A stretch of 42,336 nt of DNA from JANSWP01 sp041941305 (GTDB taxonomy: Bacteria > Bacteroidota > Bacteroidia > Chitinophagales > Saprospiraceae), in the NCBI GenBank assembly GCA_041941305.1, contig JBGTQJ010000071.1, forward strand, positions 1-42,336, in the 5' to 3' direction. The notes under the pieces are model-generated. The model was not told where the DNA came from. It saw only the letters and a list, made by a program, of their open reading frames with translations, and searched no databases. This document shows, piece after piece, positions 35,501 to 41,619 of this stretch; within the stretch, counting starts at the first letter, position 1, and each line of letters begins with the position of its first letter. Made by a program: the position numbers and the translations under genes.

Positions 35501-38498
35501 CCTGATCCATTACTTCAGGTAAAGGGCTTTGCAGACTAATCGTGTGTGGTGCACTTCCCGAAATATTAAACTCAATATTATCTAAAGCTGAATCTGCATT
35601 GGCACACTCAATGGCCTGGCGAAGAGAGCCTATGCCTGAGTCATTTGTATTGGTGACAGTTATGGTCGTGCCTCCGTTTGAAGTAGGGCATGGGTCAACC
35701 ACTATTGCACAAGATGAAAATTCAGAAGTATTATTTGAAGCATCCGTTGCTGTTGCAGTGATCTCATCACCTAGGTTTATGGTCGTATTGAATGGCGAAT
35801 TTAATGCCCAATTACCAGAAGCATCAGCTGACGTGCTTCCCAGATAAGTTTTTCCCTGACAAGGTTCTCCAGGACAACCTGATTCATCGTGAATGAACAA
35901 TTCAATTAGATCATTTGGAGAGGCAGTGCCGGAAATTTGAGTTTCAGTGGCTAGGTCAATAGTTGGGATGGTTGTACTACCTAAAGTAAAAATGCCAGAA
36001 AAATTATTGCAAAAAATACTGTTTTGACTTATGGTAACCTGATTTCCAAAAAAAGAGGTCACCCCCCAATTATTAAAAGCAATAATGTTTTTTTGATTGC
36101 CGGATCCTCCTACGGTACTGGCATCGCTTGCGACTATGCCACTATCTCCATTGCCCATTGGTGTTGTCCCATCCGAACCGACTCCCACCAGATTATTATA
36201 TATGGTGTTATTACTACCTCCATTTATAAAACAAATCCCGTCATCTCCATTATTAGAAACAATATTTCCTTCATCGGTTCCAGCGCCACCAACAGTAGCA
36301 TTGCTGACATTAAAAAGTTGGATTCCATCATATACATTTCCTTCCGAATTCATTCCGGTTTCATCTACGCCAACATAGCAATTTTTGATTTCTATGCCAT
36401 CTGATTGAGTAGCATAAATGCCTTGTTCATTTCCGGAAACAACCATTGGGCGATTAGCATCTCCTATTTTGACGTTTAAAGAATTGAGCACAAAGATTCC
36501 TCTTGTATCGGTAGTATCAGGAATACTCAATTTTATGAAGTTATGGATATACAAACCATAAATTTCTACAAAATCACTGTGAATAAATAAACCTTCCTGA
36601 GTCACCTGATTATCAGAAAGCAGTTCTCCACTTAATCGGATATCGCCTAAAGACCAGCCTGGTTGAGTAGTTGCGTCTATGATGATCCCATCATCCGTGA
36701 TGCTTGGTAAGTCGGTCAAAACTTGTATGATGTGCGGAGCACTGCCCGGGATATTGAATTCGATATTATCTAAAGCGGGGTCTGCATTGGCACAATCTAT
36801 GGCTTCTCGGAGCGAGCCGGAGCCGGAATCGTTGGTGTTGGTGACAGTGATGGTTGTGGTTCCAATAGGTGGGCAGGCTTGCGTAACTACCAGAGAAACG
36901 GCCAAAGAGGTCAACGTAAGAGCTGGAGCACCTGGATTAGTTACCTCACATGTATAATCCCCCGAGTCGGATATTTGTAGATTGTTAAAATCTAGCTTAT
37001 TATTTCCATTAATTATGCTGTAGAAACTACCATCCTTATACCAGGTATAAACATTATCTGAAATAGCAGCATCAATACCTAAATCAATTGTATAATTATC
37101 TCCTACAGATAAATTGACTGTTTGAGCATTTCCGATTGTTGATTGAGGAGCGTAGCTGGAGTTGGAGGCATAAGTATTGAAAACTGACATATTGGGGAGG
37201 ATATCATCGAAAGTGAGATTGTTATTTTCAACTCTTAGTCCCCCATGAACCCATGTGGATGACCATGTTGATATGGAACTTAAATCGGGTAAGGAGTCAA
37301 TATCATTGTCAAAAATGCCTATTCCTTCAATAGGATTTGATGTCATGTCAGGAAAGTTGCCTGACAAGCAATTATTTTGAACAAATATTCTGCTGAGAAT
37401 CGGACAGCTTCCAAAATCAGGAATAGTACCAGTTAAATCATTATTATATATATTTAAACTAATTAGGTTTGGTAAGTTTGAGAAATTGGGAATACTTCCT
37501 GTAAAATTATTATCTCGAATCGAGAGATGATTCAATTTTGGCATTTGTGAAAAATCTGGTACAACTTCACCATTAAAATTATTTACCCCCATATCTAAAT
37601 TGGTTAATTCCGGCAAATTGAAATCGGGGACTGAACCAGAAATGTTATTAAAGAAAAGTTGTAAATATTTCAAGCTTGGCAAGCAGCAAAAGTCGGGAAG
37701 AGGACCAGTTAAACTATTCTCCCCCAATCTTAAAAATTCTAAATTCGAAAAATTTGAAAAATCAGGAATTGTACCCGTTAAATTATTTTTTCTGAGATGT
37801 ATAGTTTCTAGATTTGGCAGGCAACAAAAATTAGGAATACTTCCTGATAAATTGTTGTTTAACAGACTCAAGACTTCAAGATTCGGCATCCCTGTAAAGT
37901 CTGGAAGATTTCCAGAAAAACTGTTATAGCCAAGTATAAGCCATTCAATATTAGGTATCCCTGAAAAATTGGGAAGATTACCTGATAATTGATTATCTGA
38001 GAGATCTAATGTTAATACAGAAGGTATATTGAAATTTGGGATAGCTCCAGTATAACTATTTTCACTTAAACGAATTGTAGTAATGCTTGTCGTATTTGAG
38101 AATGATGGCAATGCTCCAGATAAGTCATTAGTTTCTAAAGACAAGAAAACTAATTGTGGTAAATTTAGATTTGGCAATGTGCCTATTAAGTTATTTGCAT
38201 CCAGGTCTATATAAGTGACACATCCTGAACCATCAACTTGTATTCCATGCCAATTATCAATAACCTGCCCGGCCACCAACCAGTTGCTATTATTTGTCCA
38301 CCCCGCCCCATTAGTAGAATTATACAAATCCACCAAAGCTAAAGAATCACTCACAGAATCACACATACAAAAAGATGCTCCTACTAATGGTTTATGCATC
38401 ACAGACGATTCGTCTGTAAAGTCGAACCATTTAATAAAATCAAATAGCGAGGGCATCGAAGTAAATCCAAAAACAAGGAAAGCAAACAGGGTTTTCAT
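26583..38498 (-). CDS. giant T9SS type B surface protein 3 (two beta-helices, LRR, many Ig/PKD modules)
   Basis: A 3971-residue protein, the longest in the window. Order: weak signal peptide (1-25); LRR block (about 50-440) with cap NGAGWTNNSNWL; Ig-like domain (about 450-540); first beta-helix opened by NTNDSGSGSLREAIDCANA (550-840); Ig-like module (840-935); second beta-helix opened by NTNDSGIGSLRQAIECANA (945-1280); Ig-like module (1280-1370); about 1000 residues of PKD/Ig-like modules (1370-2430); HYR-like domain (2430-2530); a second LRR block (2536-2730); Ig, HYR-like and PKD modules (2735-3700); C-E-G-x-S-Y-x-F-x-G ... GCDS repeat; and a type B sorting domain (about 3862-3971, TVFSPGNQDGVNDFFNPL, FNRWGDIVY, YPFGVYYYHMSF). 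Its C-terminus is closely similar to those of giants 1 and 2, so all three probably use the same T9SS route. Likely a surface fibre or adhesin. Confidence 0.9.
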   Translation of the reverse strand: MKTLFAFLVFGFTSMPSLFDFIKWFDFTDESSVMHKPLVGASFCMCDSVSDSLALVDLYNSTNGAGWTNNSNWLVAGQVIDNWHGIQVDGSGCVTYIDLDANNLIGTLPNLNLPQLVFLSLETNDLSGALPSFSNTTSITTIRLSENSYTGAIPNFNIPSVLTLDLSDNQLSGNLPNFSGIPNIEWLILGYNSFSGNLPDFTGMPNLEVLSLLNNNLSGSIPNFCCLPNLETIHLRKNNLTGTIPDFSNFSNLEFLRLGENSLTGPLPDFCCLPSLKYLQLFFNNISGSVPDFNLPELTNLDMGVNNFNGEVVPDFSQMPKLNHLSIRDNNFTGSIPNFSNLPNLISLNIYNNDLTGTIPDFGSCPILSRIFVQNNCLSGNFPDMTSNPIEGIGIFDNDIDSLPDLSSISTWSSTWVHGGLRVENNNLTFDDILPNMSVFNTYASNSSYAPQSTIGNAQTVNLSVGDNYTIDLGIDAAISDNVYTWYKDGSFYSIINGNNKLDFNNLQISDSGDYTCEVTNPGAPALTLTSLAVSLVVTQACPPIGTTTITVTNTNDSGSGSLREAIDCANADPALDNIEFNIPGSAPHIIQVLTDLPSITDDGIIIDATTQPGWSLGDIRLSGELLSDNQVTQEGLFIHSDFVEIYGLYIHNFIKLSIPDTTDTRGIFVLNSLNVKIGDANRPMVVSGNEQGIYATQSDGIEIKNCYVGVDETGMNSEGNVYDGIQLFNVSNATVGGAGTDEGNIVSNNGDDGICFINGGSNNTIYNNLVGVGSDGTTPMGNGDSGIVASDASTVGGSGNQKNIIAFNNWGVTSFFGNQVTISQNSIFCNNFSGIFTLGSTTIPTIDLATETQISGTASPNDLIELFIHDESGCPGEPCQGKTYLGSTSADASGNWALNSPFNTTINLGDEITATATDASNNTSEFSSCAIVVDPCPTSNGGTTITVTNTNDSGIGSLRQAIECANADSALDNIEFNISGSAPHTISLQSPLPEVMDQGISIDGTTQPAYSLGDIVVDGTGLDTVLYLTAGFCSVYGMHFNGFSTHCIVVSADNFQFGDLNKGNIITAPGTNAGSAIECRNTRLNLSFIENRIGIDENGIFDGGDYRGIRIPDMSGGNHTIDNNIIVVNDMGVNVMNQTAGIVTISNNKFGTDETGNTAIHACSVGIQAINTNGIISGNVINASASGMQAGTDCEIFNNNIGVSADGSTLFGPGGNGISVTLFSGTALIGPNNLIANFDYGIRISGPGVSAEITENSIYCNAIDGIFYASPAVGNQEPTITTASTNSISGTSLSNHTIELFLHDETGCFGAPCQGKTYLGTTTADAFGNWTLSSPFNVTINVNDEVTATATDVSNNTSEFSTCATVCPVITANDPNIVTCTTEASNYDLTQHDNTVNGGSGNTVSWYDGDPNNGGTIISTPANIDLNTVADLWAEVSDGGSCTNTVDATVTINQSPSISTNDTPEICEGAIFDLATVNIIESNGTSGTKTYHDASPPNAGNELPSPIVAPLTTTTYYILWTTPQGCTDWIPVTVTVNPPMTATITGPTQVDVGSMITLNGNPTGGSGNYSHSWTILIGNSFATLSPTNTASTNLTGIAAGTVTVEYTVTDHTGCSATHQTTITVVNPCVAFDANLSVIGASTICSGFGATLEFNFSDGAGPYDVTWTGGSLTNIFSGYQESVFPGSTMTYEVFTVMDVNGCDGNPGTTVTITVENTPATPGSIMGDMDVCDGAITAYSINPVAGATTYNWDIPNNGIIQNGGGTTSIDIFWFGAGSGNITVTAENMCGMSSASTFPVTIHSPVATLFATENSGNANNDNIICEGDDVIFTATGGTQYEFFVNAISQGSPSSSNSFITNTLNDGDLVSVIATDAQGCTDETLPGDGAGNEPITIFVNASPGLGGLSISANDVCESEPVLVNINSPFLSNGSYTIDFDLSGANNATGQSATVSISNGFGILDLGTLSNPGITNISITAFTNTENCSESPSSGGNTAFEIFQNPDLSNLNISVPDVCIGDLAWVSLSNGPTSGVYDLEYSLSGANNISNASITVSFSGGNADFPIPAVNLPNPGITSLSIDDLTNGNCPAIGNASITDFEVLESTISISGSTEICNGGSTDIQFVMTGVPPFTFVYSENGNNQPSITTSSNIHTITVSPSQTTTYQIESFSDDQCTGTISGTAIVTINQAPTLSNIQEICAPDNQTYTVSFDINGGDPNSYTVNGNAANSPFTSSPINSGDGYAFNVDDGNLCGPTPISGSFDCGCATNAGTMNNTLLELCEDETASPLFNNNENLDPDDVLNFALHDSPGLSLGQVFSTNTGPDFDFDSNAGMVFGETYYVSSIAGNDDGNGMVDLNDPCLSVAEGSPIIFYENPVVDLGQDQDICPNEFVILNAGNQGMSYAWSTGESTQTIQVEDSGTYTVTVTNVVCTDTDAISVDASDTETPISLCPSDTTIVIDEGQNGIEVFNLSLTVTDNCGIDSIAFELTNATIGIGEDDVSGTFFNTGSTMVLYNAFDVGNNTSACVFFVQIIEDIIPCSFVDSTLLVYLYDSLNGANWSFAATTFWDGNNNLPIPNAGIAWDFNEPINTWHGIGINADGCLTQLILPENNLEGVLPKELGDFTSLEAFYFYGNQLNGAIPTEINNLDTVQIISLSGNEFEGNIPASFGDLKNLVRLALDENMLSGAISDSLLNLQNLLDFEIHNNQFTFTHLLHNLDTLEAIIASNATVPSLHYYDYAPQALIYQEETHFLQVGDTLNIDLVIDDTVTTNSYQWYHDGIPLIPVLDNNQFTIEDVTVDDAGEYWVHVTNPNADSLTLESYVITLVVIDDQCFINQCPADTILNCTEDVNDLAIAGNASSNCPFANIFTEDDTSDLDPCGIGTLIRKFVLEENGVRLDSCIQEITIQDDTPLQVGFPSGYAITIPDCPKLEDFEPQDLPAPFNFPSFLNDDCEDLEVDFSDTFSFDGCDLNIQRTWFVNNLCTGQNTFAIQDISVIGSDTTAPIFTNGCDIPAICILSANCDTTVVLPNFLATDCDGNLQYAITSDFGIGAGPFSDIIPGSYLVEYSAIDFCGNTGTCQSTIEVQDCHSPDPVCIDNLIVELPNFNPASFQIMAQQLDNGSFDNCGGNVQFSFSNNTNDTLLDLDCDDTGSQTMQLWVTDNGGNQAFCEATIEVQDNFPPQIDCPNDTSLLIPYTQMNAIVGNIDAVVSDNCNPELTFNTTGAIVYSGTGQASGNAYNIGTTEVTYTADDGFNSVDCAFDILVEIDSCLNFEIQWNNDSSFCEGGSLILNPGTAESYLWSTGEQTPTITVTDPGMYAVTITNFLNCAISGDILISQHPSFEINQEISICEGESYSIGDSVYTQTGTYINTSIDPFGCDSTYITELTVIDLQTNLGQDDTICLSESIILDATILNCSDCIYSWSDDNTVSDPVRTISPTDDILIIVTVTNSIDCQSVDSIFIEVTSQPAIPDFTGESQVCEGDLEKYGILGYDPNANYQWTLPPGTVYTDNGDHIEVDFSTMSTGEICLSLSNDCGDSDPVCKNIEVRMLPDAVTGIDGELSVCVGASIQYCIDIVDFAEEYIWTYPTGTSTTNQLCQTISWDTPGTFNLSVEAQNDCGLGGVFEITVDVFERPDAQFLDQVLSICKNEPVELIIELTGQAPWNVVYNDGTQQTTISNILQSPHYELVTPSQTTVYSLVNVSDNLCDENLNDVLTILVDQAEQTLLNESICEGASYNFNGVELFDPGNYQDTFQNVSGCDSIILLDLEVEPYLDFSLMDDAYEFPENENPAVFEILENDDVPNAGWFIFLPEDSSMVGNLNILANEKIEYTLRVEDYIGIDSFFYFICQSSCPTNCEIAEVKINFQENCIKKAIKDIPTVFSPGNQDGVNDFFNPLNAFDKHGCPIDPNLVKFVVFNRWGDIVYKSKKYPEQGWDGKVQDGSGSVYPFGVYYYHMSFPFEDRRVEVKKPITLLY

Positions 38499-38589
38499 GG
38501 CGTGGTATATTTTTTTTGTTTCGTGGGGTCTTTTGCTATCCCTCAGGGCGAAACGTGTTGTTTTTTCAAAAAAAAATGGGTTGGACTTT

Positions 38590-38625
38590 AGGTTTACTAA
38601 ACTTTCATCAAAGTTTAGTAAACCT
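38590..38625. repeat. perfect 16-bp inverted repeat in the leader of giant gene 3
   Basis: AGGTTTACTAAACTTT, a CATC loop, then the exact complement. It lies 92 bases upstream of the start at 38498. Read on the minus strand, a run of nine T residues follows 13 bases after the stem, too far for a classical terminator. It could be an attenuator, a protein-binding operator or a mobile repeat; the structure is certain, the role is not. Confidence 0.75.
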
Positions 38626-38740
38626 GAAATTCAACACCCTAATTTCAATCAATTTTTTAGTTCAATTCATTGTTTGGACTCTTGCAAACAAATGTATCAA
38701 AATCCTATTGAATTTTTAAAAGAATTCTAACAACTGAAAA

Positions 38741-38774
38741 CCACAAAAAGCCCGGAGAATTCATCCCCCGGGCT
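38741..38774 (-). terminator. Rho-independent terminator after the 38798-39280 gene
   Basis: On the minus strand AGCCCGG and CCGGGCT (outer 7 bases, 12-base interior) form a stem followed directly by TTTTTGTGG. It lies 23 bases beyond the stop at 38798 and before giant gene 3, so the small-protein pair and the giant are probably separate transcripts. Confidence 0.75.
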
Positions 38775-38797
38775 GTTCAAAGCAATATTCTACCCAA

Positions 38798-39280
38798 TCA
38801 TTGTACGCGAATCTTCTTGTCTTCCTGCACATTGGCAACCAGCAATGTGCCACTTTGAATGGTAGAACCTTCACCCGAGAATCTTCCTCTCAATGTCTGC
38901 TCAAGTCCCTGTAATTCAATTTGTTGTCCGTCCACAGATTGGACGTAATTGACGATGATTGAAATCTCTTCTGGATGGTTGTAAGTGGTTTTTGTGATTT
39001 TGGTGATTTGTCCGACTGCCATTGCTCCGGCAGCTATTGCGACTTTGTGTTTGACAAATACATCTGTTTTGACCTGGAAGGTAATTAGCTGTCCTTCCGA
39101 CATTTCTCTGGAATTAATTTCCAGGGTCGTTTCTAAAAAAACTGCTGTTCCGGCTTCAAGCGTTACGTTGCGGTGAAATAGGTCAATATTGTAAGTTGGC
39201 AAAGTCAACATTTGGTTTTGGGTGTTCGCAAAGGATGCTATGGCAATCATTGCGAAAGTAAAAGCGAAAAGGGTTCTCAT
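38798..39280 (-). CDS. small secreted protein, paralog family member C
   Basis: A 160-residue exported protein (signal peptide MRTLFAFTFAMIAIASFA). It has the family frame: LEAGTAVFLETTLEI near the start, GAMAVGQITKI in the middle, YVQSVDGQQIELQGL, and a final SGTLLVANVQ strand. It lacks the four cysteines of members A and B. It lies 119 bases downstream of member A (39400-39903) on the same strand and is followed by a strong terminator, so A and C form a two-gene unit, mirroring B and D at 11020-9784. Function not recognised. Confidence 0.78.
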   Translation of the reverse strand: MRTLFAFTFAMIAIASFANTQNQMLTLPTYNIDLFHRNVTLEAGTAVFLETTLEINSREMSEGQLITFQVKTDVFVKHKVAIAAGAMAVGQITKITKTTYNHPEEISIIVNYVQSVDGQQIELQGLEQTLRGRFSGEGSTIQSGTLLVANVQEDKKIRVQ

Positions 39281-39319
39281 GATTTTGATTTTTACGAATT
39301 ATCAATTGAAAATTTCAAG

Positions 39320-39381
39320 AGTGGCAGGGTTTTGAACCCTGCGCTTAGAATAAAAAGTGCAGGGTTCAAAACCCTGTCACT
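39320..39381. repeat. nested inverted repeat between members A and C
   Basis: Two 23-base arms (39320-39342 and 39359-39381) are complementary with one mismatch. Each arm alone also contains a palindrome (CAGGGTTTTGAACCCTG and CAGGGTTCAAAACCCTG), so either a long stem or two short hairpins can form. It lies between two cotranscribed genes; it could tune relative expression or be a REP-like element. Confidence 0.75.
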
Positions 39382-39399
39382 CATTGGATTCGTGAATTA

Positions 39400-39903
39400 T
39401 TATGCATCAATGTCAACATCATTCAAAATACGTGCGCTGAGGCTGGTTCCAATTTGCAATACAGCGTCATTTGGAGGGTTGCCACAAGACTGGCAGCAGT
39501 TGGCAGTTACCTTGTGAGGGATGCTTCTCAGGTAGATGCGTTGACCATCTACAGCTTGTACATTTTCTACCGTAATTGTAATGTGAGAACACTTGCCATT
39601 ACAACCTTTGGTGACTTTTTTGACCCACCCTTCGGCGATGCTTCCTGCCGCGATGACGACATTGCCATTGACAGTGACATTGCTTCGCACGAAGAAGTCC
39701 AATGTGTTGCCTACTTCGATTTCACTGGCTTTCACTTCTTCATTGAGTTGTAGCGAGACGATGGTTCCTGCTTTGAGGGTTACCATAGTTGGAGGTGCAG
39801 GGCAATAGGAATCAGTGGTAGTTGGAAGCATCAAAGCTCCGAAAGTGGCATTGGAAAATGTGAATGCTAAAAGGACTACGAGATTTAAAACAAGTTTTTT
39901 CAT
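39400..39903 (-). CDS. small secreted cysteine-containing protein, paralog family member A
   Basis: A 167-residue exported protein (signal peptide about residues 1-22, MKKLVLNLVVLLAFTFSNA). It is highly similar to 10520-11020 over its last 125 residues, including DFFVRSNVTV, IAEGWVKKV, ITITVENVQAVDGQ and YLRSIPH. Cysteines C-x3-C (CNGKC) and CC are conserved; a further C-x2-C-like pair (CCQSC) is specific to this copy. The leader is odd: a 173-bp MITE starts only 19 bases upstream of the ATG, and beyond it are a possible 26-codon ORF and the conserved GGGTAC block. The MITE may alter its expression. Biochemical role unknown; the conservation of the VDGQ core across four local paralogs suggests a shared fold. 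Confidence 0.82.
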   Translation of the reverse strand: MKKLVLNLVVLLAFTFSNATFGALMLPTTTDSYCPAPPTMVTLKAGTIVSLQLNEEVKASEIEVGNTLDFFVRSNVTVNGNVVIAAGSIAEGWVKKVTKGCNGKCSHITITVENVQAVDGQRIYLRSIPHKVTANCCQSCGNPPNDAVLQIGTSLSARILNDVDIDA

Positions 39904-39921
39904 GATTTTAAGATTTTTTAA

Positions 39922-40094
39922 GAGTATGTTTAAAAATTTTACGAATTGAAAGTCAAGAGCTTAAGGTTCTGGCGAAAAATTAATGAAATAGCTTATCGGG
40001 ATAAGCGGTTGAATTAATTTGTCCGAAGGACTCCTTTGGAGAAGCCAGGTTCATAAGATATTGGTTTTCAGGAAGAAAAAATTTAAACATACTC
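39922..40094. mobile_element. 173-bp MITE upstream of member A
   Basis: Perfect terminal inverted repeats GAGTATGTTTAAA (39922-39934) and TTTAAACATACTC (40082-40094), flanked by TAA target duplications at 39919-39921 and 40095-40097. Internal features include GCTTATC-GG-GATAAGC and a CTCCTTTGGAG palindrome. No coding capacity. It is the better preserved of the two copies in this window and probably was moved by a transposase encoded elsewhere, perhaps of IS5/IS1031 type. Confidence 0.85.
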
Positions 40095-40174
40095 TAAGTT
40101 GAATTATCAGGTTCATCAAAATTTTGTGGGAACTTTTTTAGAAAAGCGTTTTCCATGAGGCGTAAATTTTTCAT
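40094..40174 (-). CDS. possible 26-residue leader peptide upstream of member A
   Basis: On the minus strand an ATG at 40174 opens a 26-codon frame starting MKNLRLMENAFLKKF and ending at a TAG formed by the target duplication and the MITE end. Removing the MITE on paper leaves the stop in the same place (TAA), so the frame was complete before insertion. It lies between the GGGTAC block and member A. Composition is protein-like, but length and lack of homologs seen here keep confidence low. Confidence 0.25.
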   Translation of the reverse strand: MKNLRLMENAFLKKFPQNFDEPDNST

Positions 40175-40268
40175 CTCTTCACCCCGGTTAAGCTTCTTTC
40201 CTTTCTTTTTATTCTCACAAAATTTTCAAAGAACCGTTTTTTTTTGTGATTAATTTTGATTACGCTAA

Positions 40269-40298
40269 TTGGTGGAAGGAAGGATTTGGGCGTACCCA
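40269..40298 (-). promoter_or_regulatory. conserved 30-bp leader block with GGGTAC, second copy
   Basis: The same ends and spacing as 11061-11090 (minus strand TGGGTACGC, then TCCTTCCACCAA), with ATTAATCACAAAAA downstream. It is 365 bases before the start of member A, or about 190 without the MITE and its duplication. This is far for a core promoter of A, but 94 bases before the possible leader peptide. Confidence 0.45.
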
Positions 40299-40557
40299 GG
40301 AAGGAGAATTATTTTTGTAAGTAATTTGATTTTCTAAATATATTTTAAATTTAAGATGTTGATTATCAGTTGTTTAGTGTGGTTTATTTTTGGAGATAAA
40401 TTTTAATGATAATTCAGGATTTGCCTTATTGAGGTGATGTTTTGTGTGGCGGATATGTGTGGGCAAAAGGTATTGCCACAAAAAGATCATCGAGGTAAGC
40501 GTTTTTAAGGCAACACCCTTTTCTCTCGCTCAGAGGCTCTTCTCAGGGCATCACCTT
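40299..40557. other. AT-rich gap with no gene recognised
   Basis: No reading frame or motif that I can support. With 39904-40298 (MITE, possible leader peptide, conserved block) it completes the 771-base gap between member A and the next gene. A promoter reading toward member A is expected here, but no clear TAnnTTTG match was found. Confidence 0.5.
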
Positions 40558-40593
40558 AAAAAAAAATCCTGCAGACACCCAGTCCTACAGGAT
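40558..40593 (-). terminator. Rho-independent terminator after the 40675-41307 gene
   Basis: On the minus strand ATCCTGTAG and CTGCAGGAT form a 9-base stem (one G-U pair, 10-base loop) followed by a run of nine T residues. It lies 82 bases after the stop at 40675. Confidence 0.75.
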
Positions 40594-40674
40594 CATAAAA
40601 CCAACCATTATAAGTTTTGATGCGCTTTCGATTTGACCATCCAAATTTTCAGAGTCAATTAATTTTCATACTAA

Positions 40675-41307
40675 TCAAGACTCCACATTCAAACAAGCCA
40701 ATTTTCCAATAAAGTACTGTTGTGGTTTTGTCTTCTTCAAACGGGTACCTGTGGAAGGAATGCCGAGTAGGGGAGATTTCGCAGACTCCAAAATTTCAAA
40801 ATCATAAGTTTCTCCTTCTTCAATTTCGATGCGCATTTGGATAATTGGAGAAGTCTCCAATAAAGCGATATCTCCTTCCAACAGCCTAAAGTTGCTCTCC
40901 AAAGAATTGACATAGCCTTTGGTTTTTCCTTTGTAAGTTTTGCGCTGGGAGCTGGATTTTTTGGAATAATCAGATTCTCCGTAGTGTAAAACCACTGTTC
41001 TTCCATTTTTCAAATTGAAAAAGACTTTGGATTTTTTCTGCCAAAATCTCTTGATGACAAAACTTGGCGTTTTCCAATCAAAACTAACACGTAAATATTT
41101 GTCTTCATTGACAGATTTTAGTGCCAGGTGCACGGCATATTCGCTACTCAATTGTTTGACATTGATGACGGTTTGCAATGGGGTTTCGATGATGCGTTGT
41201 TTGGTGAACTTGTCTACCTCATTGGTTTTATAGGCGCAATCCTGTGCACTGAGTTGAAAGGTTCCTAATAAAAGGAATAGGGGAAAAATTTTAATAATTG
41301 TTTTCAT
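40675..41307 (-). CDS. secreted protein of unknown function
   Basis: A 210-residue protein with a clear signal peptide (MKTIIKIFPLFLLLGTFQLS, cleavage after AQ) and a mature part of mixed strands and helices. The middle contains FKLK-like basic segments (WQKKSKVFFNLKNGRTVV, SSSQRKTYKGKTKG). The C-terminal part reads IIQMRIEIEEGETYDFEI, typical of a beta-rich envelope protein measuring or binding something, but no family is recognised. It is monocistronic by its surroundings: a promoter-like element at 41332-41358 and a terminator at 40558-40593. The start at 41307 is the only one that retains the signal peptide. Confidence 0.78.
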   Translation of the reverse strand: MKTIIKIFPLFLLLGTFQLSAQDCAYKTNEVDKFTKQRIIETPLQTVINVKQLSSEYAVHLALKSVNEDKYLRVSFDWKTPSFVIKRFWQKKSKVFFNLKNGRTVVLHYGESDYSKKSSSQRKTYKGKTKGYVNSLESNFRLLEGDIALLETSPIIQMRIEIEEGETYDFEILESAKSPLLGIPSTGTRLKKTKPQQYFIGKLACLNVES

Positions 41308-41331
41308 TGATTATGGTTTTTGATTCGCGGA

Positions 41332-41358
41332 CAAAAGTAGCTGTTCAATAAATCCAAA
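41332..41358 (-). promoter_or_regulatory. candidate Bacteroidota promoter for the 41307 gene
   Basis: On the minus strand TTTG (41355-41358), 15 bases, then TACTTTTG (41332-41339), a full match to TAnnTTTG. Transcription would begin about 20 bases upstream of the ATG at 41307. The spacer is slightly short for the usual -33/-7 layout. Confidence 0.45.
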
Positions 41359-41438
41359 GCATGTAGCATGAAGTGAGCTGGTGAATATTTGAAGTGAAGT
41401 TGGTTCTGGTTAGCTGGTTGCTGGTTTGCTGGATATTG

Positions 41439-41485
41439 CTGATACCATTGAGGTATGAAATAGTGGATAGCGAAATGGTGTTAGC
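41439..41485. repeat. 47-bp hairpin repeat, copy 2
   Basis: Arms CTGATACCATT and AATGGTGTTAG, same length and arm layout as 17778-17824. The tenth pair is T-A here and C-G there. A separate AGCTTAA-TGCTTG-TTAAGCT hairpin follows at 41491-41510. Both lie in the 312-base gap between the RRM gene and the 41307 gene. Confidence 0.6.
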
Positions 41486-41538
41486 AATCGAGCTTAATGC
41501 TTGTTAAGCTTGGATTGATCGATTAGATTAGTGGGCAT

Positions 41539-41569
41539 AAAAAAAAGCCCTTCGAAAACTCGAAAGGCT
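41539..41569 (-). terminator. Rho-independent terminator after the RRM gene
   Basis: On the minus strand AGCCTTTCGA and TCGAAGGGCT form a 10-base stem with one G-U pair and a short loop, followed by eight T residues. It lies 51 bases after the stop at 41620. Confidence 0.85.
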
Positions 41570-41619
41570 CTTTAGCTTTACTATAATGTCAAACGAATAA
41601 AGAATTCGTTTTTATCATT

